Assembly: GCA_028067895.1 (NCBI GenBank)
Contig: JAPTUI010000659.1
Coordinates: 1-18,958, forward strand
From: Pseudomonadota bacterium
Lineage (GTDB): Bacteria > Pseudomonadota > Gammaproteobacteria > Steroidobacterales > Steroidobacteraceae
DNA length: 18,958 bases
Direction: 5' to 3'
Part shown: positions 12,091 to 17,361 of the stretch, piece after piece
How the letters are laid out: each line of letters begins with the position of its first letter
Numbering within the stretch: position 1 is the stretch's first letter
Translations under genes and position numbers: made by a program
The notes under the pieces: model-generated
The model's database searches: none
What the model was told of the DNA's origin: nothing
What the model saw: the letters and a program-made list of their open reading frames with translations, nothing else

Positions 12091-14460
12091 ATGAGCGATA
12101 TCGGCTCTGGAGTAGCCCCGGGCGCACCGGGTCTCTCACCCACCTGGTGCAGCAGCGCCAAAGACGTCGTAGGGTGTTCCCTCGGACGACCCCGACTGTG
12201 GTTCACCGTCGGCGGCGGCATCCTCAATGAAGTCTATTACCCACGCCTCGACATTCCGCAGATCCGCGACCTGGGATTCATCGTCGGGGACGGACGTGGC
12301 TTCTGGGTCGAGGTCAAGCGCCTCGGCGATCCGACCATCACGCTCGCCGGCTCGGGGATCCCGGCGGTGCGCGTGGTGCACCGCCACGAGCGCTTCGAGC
12401 TGCGCCTGAGGATCGTGCCGGCCGCCGAACGCGACGTACTGCTGATCGAGGTGGAACTCACCGGCGATGATCAACTGCGCCCCTACGCGCTGCTCGCGCC
12501 GCATCTCGGCGGCAGCGGCCACGAGAACCTCGCGATGATCGCCGACCACCGCGGCCACCGACTGCTGCTGGCCGAGCAGGGTCCGTTCGCGCTCGCCCTC
12601 GGCGCGGTCGACGACGACCAGCGCGATGCGTGGGGACGCGCGAGCTGCGGGTACGTCGGCACGAGCGACGGCTGGCAGGACTTCAAGTGCAACGGCGCGA
12701 TGCGCTGGGAGTACGAGCAGGCCGGGCCGGGCAACGTCGCGCTGCTCGGGGAGTTGCCGCGCAAAGCAGTCCTCGGCCTCGGCTTCAGCGCCAGCACCGA
12801 ATCGGCCGCGAGCCTCGCACTCTCGGCACTGTTCGAGCCCTTCGAGGCGAGCTGGCAGCGTCAGGTCGCGGAATGGTCGGAGTGGCAGAAAGAATGCGCC
12901 GGGCGTGCCCCGCTCACCGGCTCGCTGCCGCCGGCCTGTCGCGAGCAGTTCCGCGTCTCGACCATGGTGCTGCGCTCCCACCAGGGCAAGACCTTCCCCG
13001 GCGCGATGGTCGCGAGCCTGAGCGTGCCCTGGGGCAACACCAAGGATGAGCGCGCCGGCTACCACCTCGTCTGGCCGCGCGATCTGTGCGAGAGCGCCGG
13101 CGCGCTGCTCGCCTTCGGCGCCACCCGCGAAGCACTGGACACGGTGCGCTACCTGCGCGCCACGCAGCTCGCCGACGGACACTGGAACCAGAACCAATGG
13201 CTCGGCGGCACGCCCTACTGGACCGCCGTGCAGCTCGATGAGACCGCCTTTCCGGTGCTGCTCGCCTGTGCGCTGCACGAGCGCAACGCGCTCGATGGCG
13301 TGCGCGTGACGGACATGATTCACCGCGCCCTCTCCTTCCTCGTGCGCAACGGCCCGGCCTCGGACCAGGACCGATGGGAGGAAGACGCCGGCATCAACAC
13401 CTTCACCCTCTCGGCGTGCATCGCGGCGCTGGTGTGCGGCGCGACGCATCTGCCCCCCGGCGCGCGCGAACTGGCACTCGATATCGCCGATTACTGGAAT
13501 GCAAGCCTCGAGGACTGGACTGCGGTGTGCGACACGCCGCTCGCCCGCGAGCACGGCATCCCCGGCTACTACGTGCGCGTGGCGCCCGCCGAGGCACTGC
13601 ACGATCGCTGCGCCCTGCAAGATGTGCTGCCCATCCGCAATCAGAACATCGATCCGGCGCTGCCGGCCGCCGCGCAGGTCGGCGTCGACTTCCTGCAGCT
13701 GGTGCGCTTCGGCCTGCGCGCGCCCGATGACCCGCTCATCCTCGGGACGATCAAGCTGGTCGATGCGCTCCTGAAGAGCGACACGCCGAACGGACCAAGC
13801 TGGCGCCGCTACAACGACGACGGTTACGGCGAGCACGACGACGGTGCGGCTTACGACGGCACGGGCCGCGGCCGCCCCTGGCCACTGCTGACCGGGGAGC
13901 GCGGACACTACGAACTGGCGGCCGGCCGCGATCCGCTGCCGTACCTCGAGGCCATGCTGCGCATGGCCTCGAGCGGCGGCATGCTGCCGGAGCAGGTCTG
14001 GGACGGTGAGCCCATCCCCGAGCGCTTTCTGCTGCCCGGCCGGCCGACCGGCAGCGCCATGCCGCTAGTGTGGGCGCACGCGGAGTTCATCAAGCTCGCC
14101 GTCTCGCGCGCCCTCGGCCGTCCGTTCGACCGGCCCGAGCCGCTTTGGGAGCGCTACGGCGGCAAGCGCCCGAAGCTGCGCCGCGTGATCTGGGCGCCGC
14201 ATGCCGCGGCGAGCAGCCTCCCGCAAGGTGCGGCCCTGACGCTGGCGCTGAACGAGCCGGGTGTATTCCGGTGGGGCTTCGACGGCTGGCAGGACATCGA
14301 GGAACGGGCCACGCAGCCCAATCCGCTCGGGCTGCACCTGCTGGAAATCGACACCGGCTCGCTCGTGGCCGGCCGCACCATCGACCTGACCTACCGGCGC
14401 CTTTCCGACGGCCAGTGGGCCGGTCAGGACTTCCGGATTGAGGTGAAAGCACCCGGCTGA
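12091..14460 (+). CDS. glycoside hydrolase family 15 protein (glucan 1,4-alpha-glucosidase-like)
   Basis: A 789-residue GH15 enzyme. These release glucose from non-reducing ends of alpha-glucans; some members act on dextran or trehalose, so the substrate is not fixed. Layout: a bacterial-type N-terminal beta-sandwich (about 15-275), a linker helix region, the catalytic (alpha/alpha)6 barrel (about 285-690) and a C-terminal beta domain (about 695-787). In the barrel are HLVWPRD (Trp328-Asp331), the general acid Glu430 in RWEEDAG and the general base Glu634 in LPEQVWDG. A perfect AGGAGGA ribosome site (12079-12085) fixes the ATG at 12091 although the frame is open further upstream. No signal peptide or membrane segment is visible, so the enzyme appears cytoplasmic and may act on glycogen or imported oligosaccharides. 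It stands alone, divergent from hemJ. Confidence 0.9.
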   Translation: MSDIGSGVAPGAPGLSPTWCSSAKDVVGCSLGRPRLWFTVGGGILNEVYYPRLDIPQIRDLGFIVGDGRGFWVEVKRLGDPTITLAGSGIPAVRVVHRHERFELRLRIVPAAERDVLLIEVELTGDDQLRPYALLAPHLGGSGHENLAMIADHRGHRLLLAEQGPFALALGAVDDDQRDAWGRASCGYVGTSDGWQDFKCNGAMRWEYEQAGPGNVALLGELPRKAVLGLGFSASTESAASLALSALFEPFEASWQRQVAEWSEWQKECAGRAPLTGSLPPACREQFRVSTMVLRSHQGKTFPGAMVASLSVPWGNTKDERAGYHLVWPRDLCESAGALLAFGATREALDTVRYLRATQLADGHWNQNQWLGGTPYWTAVQLDETAFPVLLACALHERNALDGVRVTDMIHRALSFLVRNGPASDQDRWEEDAGINTFTLSACIAALVCGATHLPPGARELALDIADYWNASLEDWTAVCDTPLAREHGIPGYYVRVAPAEALHDRCALQDVLPIRNQNIDPALPAAAQVGVDFLQLVRFGLRAPDDPLILGTIKLVDALLKSDTPNGPSWRRYNDDGYGEHDDGAAYDGTGRGRPWPLLTGERGHYELAAGRDPLPYLEAMLRMASSGGMLPEQVWDGEPIPERFLLPGRPTGSAMPLVWAHAEFIKLAVSRALGRPFDRPEPLWERYGGKRPKLRRVIWAPHAAASSLPQGAALTLALNEPGVFRWGFDGWQDIEERATQPNPLGLHLLEIDTGSLVAGRTIDLTYRRLSDGQWAGQDFRIEVKAPG

Positions 14461-14540
14461 TCCGCCTCACGCGAGCCGCCCGTGTCATCAAAGATTCACG
14501 CGCGGACCGATCGAGCGATGAATCTCGATCACCTTCGGCA

Positions 14541-14568
14541 GGGGCGGCGCCCCTACAGTCGCCGCCCC
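14541..14568. terminator. hairpin downstream of the GH15 gene
   Basis: GGGGCGGCG (14541-14549) pairs perfectly with CGCCGCCCC (14560-14568) around a 10-base loop, 80 bases after the GH15 stop. A competing 6-bp stem (14540-14545 with 14549-14554) overlaps it. No T run follows. Confidence 0.4.
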
Positions 14569-14899
14569 CGCCCGCGCAGCTGATCGGGCAGCTCATCGCG
14601 GACCGTGGCGGGCGCGCCGTGTTTCTGCCAGTCGTCGACGGACCACTGCGACACTGCCCGCTCCTGGGCGTATCGATGGGGGCCACCGAGGTCGATGGCG
14701 GCCGCGCAACGCGCGAGGTGTCTTTGAAAAATTTAAGAGAAATCAATATCTCGGCATCCGACTCGAGCAGCCGGATCGAGCGGCAGGGGCCTCGGCCGCC
14801 TCGCGCCGAGCCCGCGCTGCGCGTCGGCGTGCGAGACGGTGGTGCGGGTGGGGGCCCGATCCCACCGTAACGGCTCTGTTCGCGCAACCGGTCCGGCCG

Positions 14900-14905
14900 T
14901 ATAGT
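14900..14905 (+). promoter_or_regulatory. -10-like TATAGT upstream of the lipoprotein gene
   Basis: A 5/6 match to the -10 consensus, 126 bases before the ATG at 15032. The -35 region is poor. Start near 14912 would give a leader of about 120 bases with no obvious strong structure. Confidence 0.4.
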
Positions 14906-15031
14906 CCCGCCACTGCAGCGTCACCGTGGCCGCATGTGGCACGGCGCGGCGTGCATCCTTGTCGGTGATCGGAGTCAACGCAAGGAACCTCCGAGCGTTC
15001 TACCGGTCAGTACACAGTGGAGGTAGTCACT

Positions 15032-15658
15032 ATGGGCGCGATATCCGTTGGTCGATCGTTCAGGACGTGCGGAGTCGCATTGGCTGCCGTGGCCTCATTG
15101 CTGCTGGCCGCCTGCGCCACCGCGCCGGTCATTCACACGCGCATGGCCGTCGGCGCCAACCTGTCGCAGGCACATACGTACGCATTCGTGCCCCATCCGG
15201 GCACGGATCACGGCCCGTACAAGTCGCTCACGACCCAGCACCTCGAGCGTGCGGTCATGCGGCAGATGCAAGCTCGCGGCTACACGCTAGTTGCGGCCGA
15301 CGCCGAACCGGACCTGCTGGTGAACTTCCGCATCCGCACACGGGATCGCATCGAAGGCGCCATGGGCCCTGCCTTCATGGGCAGCTACTGGGGCGGCTGG
15401 GGTCCGTATGGGTGGGGCGACGACGACTGGGGCGGACCCTACGGCTGGGGCTGGGGCGGTTACTACAACGACGTGCGGACCGTCACCTCCGCGGCACTCA
15501 CCGTCTCGGTGATCGACCGCAGCACACGCTCGGTGATCTGGAGCGGTACGGCCTCATCGGACGTATCCCGTCACCAGATCTATCACCCGGGCAAGTCCCT
15601 GGACGAGGCCGTTCAGCAGATTTTCCTCCACTATCCGGTACCGGCCGGCACGCACTGA
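15032..15658 (+). CDS. DUF4136-type lipoprotein
   Basis: A 208-residue predicted lipoprotein. The N-terminus has a basic start, a hydrophobic segment and a lipobox LLAAC with the acylated Cys at residue 28, so the mature protein is membrane-anchored, most likely facing the periplasm. The body resembles DUF4136: a Tyr-Ala-Phe-Val-Pro segment after the anchor, LTTQHLERAVMRQMQARGYTLVAADAEPDLLVNFRI, then SVIDRSTRSVIWSGTAS. Residues about 112-143 form a Gly/Trp/Tyr-rich insert (SYWGGWGPYGWGDDDWGG) of low complexity. ATG 15032 is chosen over GTG 15017 because GGAGG lies 8 bases before it. The function of the family is unknown. It is flanked by a gene-poor region upstream and a strong hairpin downstream and appears monocistronic. 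Confidence 0.85.
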   Translation: MGAISVGRSFRTCGVALAAVASLLLAACATAPVIHTRMAVGANLSQAHTYAFVPHPGTDHGPYKSLTTQHLERAVMRQMQARGYTLVAADAEPDLLVNFRIRTRDRIEGAMGPAFMGSYWGGWGPYGWGDDDWGGPYGWGWGGYYNDVRTVTSAALTVSVIDRSTRSVIWSGTASSDVSRHQIYHPGKSLDEAVQQIFLHYPVPAGTH

Positions 15659-15683
15659 GCGATCGCCGAGCCCGCTTGGATAA

Positions 15684-15712
15684 GCCGGTGGACCGCGCTG
15701 CGGTCCGCCGGC
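15684..15712. terminator. long hairpin between convergent lipoprotein and nitroreductase genes
   Basis: Arms 15684-15696 and 15700-15712 form a 13-bp stem with a single G-U wobble (plus-strand RNA) and a 3-base GCT loop. It sits 25 bases after the lipoprotein stop and 4 bases from the nitroreductase stop. No T run, but its stability and location suit a shared transcription end. Confidence 0.6.
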
Positions 15713-15716
15713 AGCC

Positions 15717-16280
15717 TCACTCCCCGAGGTAGGAGACGCGCTCGCGCCAGCGGGCCTCCGGGGTGCTCTCGGGCGCAACGTCCGTCTCCGTCCCGAGATA
15801 CAGAAACCCCACCAGCGCATCGGCCGGCCCGAAACCGAGTTCGCGCTTGACCGCCTCGTCGTACGCCGCCGCGCCCGTCTTCCACACGCCATTGAAGCCC
15901 AGAGCACAGGCGGCAAGCAGAATGTTCTGCGCGGCAGCTCCCGCGCACAGCACCTGCTCGATCATCGGTACCGATGCCTGTGCATCCTGTACGGCGGCAA
16001 CCACAATGATCAGCGGCGCCCGAAACGCCTTGAGCCGCTCGCGCTCGAGCGCCTCGGGAGAAGACTGCGGGCGCGCCCGCTGCAGTTGCGCAGCGAGCAT
16101 CGCGCCGAAGCGCTCGCGCGCCGCGCCGCGGATCACGACGAATCGCCACGGACGCAGCCGCCCGTGATCCGGCGCGCGCGCGGCGCTGGCCAACAACAAC
16201 TCCAGTGCGCCCGCGTCGGGTGCGGGCTCCGTCAGCGTTTTCGCCGAGCGGCGCTTGAGCAAAAGATCGATCGCTTGCAT
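15717..16280 (-). CDS. YdjA-like nitroreductase family protein
   Basis: A 187-residue FMN-dependent nitroreductase-fold protein closest in look to E. coli YdjA: LLLKRRSAKTLTEPAPD at the N-terminus, ASAARAPDHGRLRPWRFVVI with flavin-contacting residues, FRAPLIIVVAA, and ALGFNGVWKTG followed by VGFLYLGTE. Such proteins bind FMN as homodimers and reduce nitroaromatics or related electron acceptors with NAD(P)H; the natural substrate is unknown. The frame is open 32 codons further upstream, but MQAIDLLLKRRS at ATG 16280 matches the family start. There is no Shine-Dalgarno; CAATAT lies 6 bases upstream. It is divergent from apt with only 49 bases between start codons. Confidence 0.9.
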   Translation of the reverse strand: MQAIDLLLKRRSAKTLTEPAPDAGALELLLASAARAPDHGRLRPWRFVVIRGAARERFGAMLAAQLQRARPQSSPEALERERLKAFRAPLIIVVAAVQDAQASVPMIEQVLCAGAAAQNILLAACALGFNGVWKTGAAAYDEAVKRELGFGPADALVGFLYLGTETDVAPESTPEARWRERVSYLGE

Positions 16281-16286
16281 CGGCCA

Positions 16287-16292
16287 ATATTG
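16287..16292 (-). promoter_or_regulatory. -10-like CAATAT just before the nitroreductase start
   Basis: CAATAT on the minus strand is followed by 6 bases and the ATG at 16280. It overlaps the -35 of the divergent apt promoter, so the two promoters probably compete. No good -35 seen. Confidence 0.4.
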
Positions 16293-16321
16293 ACACAAGT
16301 CCGTCGCAAACCGTGTACAGT
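16290..16321 (+). promoter_or_regulatory. probable promoter of apt
   Basis: A perfect TTGACA -35 (16290-16295). The best -10 candidates are TGTACA (16314-16319, 18-base spacer) or TACAGT (16316-16321, 20-base spacer). Either puts transcription start within a few bases of the apt ATG at 16330, which has no ribosome site. Confidence 0.5.
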
Positions 16322-16329
16322 CCGCGCCC

Positions 16330-16875
16330 ATGGACGCGCGTGACCTCGAGGCGCTCAAAGACGCCATTCGCTGCATCCCCGACTATCCGAAGCCGGGCAT
16401 TCAATTCCGCGACATCACGACGCTGCTTGGCAACGCGCCAATGTTCCGACTCGCCATCGATTCCCTGGCGCATCCGTGGTCGGACGCCCGTCTGACGCAC
16501 GTCGCGGGCATCGAGGCGCGCGGATTCATTCTCGGCGGAGCGGTCGCGCAGCGCGTCGGAGCCGGCTTCGTGCCGATCCGCAAAAAAGGCAAGTTGCCGC
16601 ACGAGACGGTGCGCGTGGCGTACTCGCTCGAGTACGGCATCGATGAGATGGAGATGCACCGCGATGCGCTCAAGCCCGGCGAGCGGGTGCTGCTCATCGA
16701 CGATCTGATCGCCACCGGCGGCACGGCCGAGGCGGCCGTGAAGCTGCTGCGCACCCTGGGTGCCGAGATCGTCGCGGCATGCTTCGTCATCGACCTGCCC
16801 GAGCTCGGCGGTGCCCAGCGCCTGGAGGCGCTCGGGGTGCCGGTCCGCAGCCTTGTCGCTTTTCAGGGACACTGA
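16330..16875 (+). CDS. apt: adenine phosphoribosyltransferase
   Basis: A 181-residue cytoplasmic purine-salvage enzyme that joins adenine to phosphoribosyl pyrophosphate, giving AMP. The N-terminal IPDYPKPGIQFRDITTLL (16-33) is characteristic of Apt and separates it from hypoxanthine enzymes. The sequence then shows IEARGF (61-66), the flexible RKKGKLP loop (84-90), EYG (101-103) and the PRPP-binding LLIDDLIATGGTA (121-133). Length is normal. No Shine-Dalgarno precedes ATG 16330, and the probable promoter ends 8-10 bases upstream, so translation is likely leaderless. It is divergent from the nitroreductase gene and followed after 130 bases by the HKK-repeat protein gene, which has its own leader and ribosome site. 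Confidence 0.96.
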   Translation: MDARDLEALKDAIRCIPDYPKPGIQFRDITTLLGNAPMFRLAIDSLAHPWSDARLTHVAGIEARGFILGGAVAQRVGAGFVPIRKKGKLPHETVRVAYSLEYGIDEMEMHRDALKPGERVLLIDDLIATGGTAEAAVKLLRTLGAEIVAACFVIDLPELGGAQRLEALGVPVRSLVAFQGH

Positions 16876-16938
16876 GCCGGGCTCAACATTACGTTCTGGT
16901 CATGCACGGTTCGGCTGCGGATCTTCCTGCAATAATCC

Positions 16939-16967
16939 GCCCCGTTCCGGCGCCGAGCGCTCGGGGC
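16939..16967. repeat. inverted repeats upstream of the HKK-repeat gene
   Basis: GCCCCG (16939-16944) and CGGGGC (16962-16967) enclose a perfect 12-bp palindrome CCGAGCGCTCGG (16953-16964) that overlaps the right arm. It may end the apt transcript or form structure in the leader of the HKK-repeat gene; an AATAAT -10-like hexamer (16931-16936) lies just upstream. No T run follows. Confidence 0.4.
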
Positions 16968-17005
16968 AATTCTCAAACCGCTCAAACTCTCTTTTGGAGA
17001 AGTCG

Positions 17006-17260
17006 ATGTTCAAGAAGCTCGTCCCAGTCCTCGGAGCGCTGCTGCTGGCCGGTTCGCTGGCTGCCACCCCCGTCGCCGCCGTCGCCGCTCAGGCACCCAC
17101 CGCTGCGCATCACGTCGTGCATAAGAAAGTCATGCACAAGAAGATGATGCACAAGAAGTGGCACAAGAAGGCGATGCACAAAACGTGGCACAAGAAGGCC
17201 ATGCACAAGAAGTGGCATAAAAAGGTGATGAAGCACCCGATGCCGAAGAAGAAGGGCTGA
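17006..17260 (+). CDS. small exported His-Lys-Met-Trp repeat protein
   Basis: An 84-residue protein with a clear Sec signal peptide (basic MFKK, hydrophobic core, probable cleavage after VAA at residue 28). The mature part is almost entirely HKK units: H39KKVM, H44KKMM, then three copies of a 9-residue unit HKK/T-W-HKK-A/V-M (49-75), ending KHPMPKKKG. It is very basic, with His every 4 or 5 residues, and contains no cysteine or acidic residue after cleavage. I do not recognise a named family; the composition recalls acid-shock (Asr-like) proteins and small periplasmic metal binders, both of which are inference. ATG 17006 has GGAGA in TTTTGGAGAAG 7 bases upstream. It is followed by a strong intrinsic terminator, consistent with a highly expressed single gene. 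Confidence 0.82.
   Translation: MFKKLVPVLGALLLAGSLAATPVAAVAAQAPTAAHHVVHKKVMHKKMMHKKWHKKAMHKTWHKKAMHKKWHKKVMKHPMPKKKG
17150..17230 (+). repeat. three tandem 27-bp units coding the HKKWHKKAM repeat
   Basis: Units 17150-17176, 17177-17203 and 17204-17230 each encode nine residues of the pattern HKKWHKKAM with few changes (a Lys to Thr change in unit 2 and Ala to Val in unit 3). Two related 15-bp units (HKKVM, HKKMM) precede them at 17120-17149. Such arrays can change copy number by slippage or recombination. Confidence 0.85.
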
Positions 17261-17280
17261 ACGCCCACGGCCGATGCCCG

Positions 17281-17313
17281 AAGAGCCCCGCCCCGTGCGG
17301 GGCTCTTTCGTTT
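17281..17313 (+). terminator. intrinsic terminator of the HKK-repeat gene
   Basis: A perfect 11-bp stem (17281-17291 with 17297-17307), a CCCGT loop, and a T-rich tail TTTCGTTT. It begins 20 bases after the stop codon. This is the only textbook Rho-independent terminator in the window. Confidence 0.93.
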
Positions 17314-17315
17314 CG

Positions 17316-17336
17316 GGTGGGCGCAACGCGCCCACC
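17316..17336. repeat. second hairpin between the terminator and antiporter gene
   Basis: GGTGGGCGC (17316-17324) and GCGCCCACC (17328-17336) form a perfect 9-bp stem with an AAC loop, immediately after the terminator and 12 bases before the antiporter -10. It may be a back-up terminator or an operator; it covers the position where a -35 would lie. Confidence 0.5.
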
Positions 17337-17348
17337 GCCGCAGCGCTC

Positions 17349-17354
17349 TAGAAT
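17349..17354 (+). promoter_or_regulatory. -10-like TAGAAT just before the antiporter start
   Basis: TAGAAT ends 7 bases before ATG 17362 and no ribosome site is present, so the message is probably leaderless. The same hexamer precedes slyD. Confidence 0.5.
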
Positions 17355-17361
17355 CGTCCCG

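Larger units (their letters stand above)
14461..15031. other. 570-base stretch without a convincing gene
   Basis: This holds a 9-bp hairpin after the GH15 gene, an AT-rich island (14719-14750) unlike its surroundings, and a TATAGT -10-like element upstream of the lipoprotein. Two short open frames have coding-like third-position GC: plus strand about 14572-14760 and minus strand about 14727-14553. They overlap each other, neither has a credible start and ribosome site, and I recognise neither. A decayed gene is possible. Confidence 0.5.

Noticed and set aside
12136..13908. 590-codon minus-strand open frame opposite the GH15 gene
   Set aside because: Antisense to a well-supported enzyme, with no motif or ribosome site of its own.
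11938..14460. 840-codon version of the GH15 gene
   Set aside because: The extension overlaps hemJ on the other strand, and AGGAGGA before ATG 12091 marks the start.
14090..14887. 265-codon minus-strand open frame across the end of the GH15 gene and the intergenic stretch
   Set aside because: Overlaps the GH15 C-terminal domain, is Arg/Ser/Pro-rich without any recognisable domain, and lacks a ribosome site.
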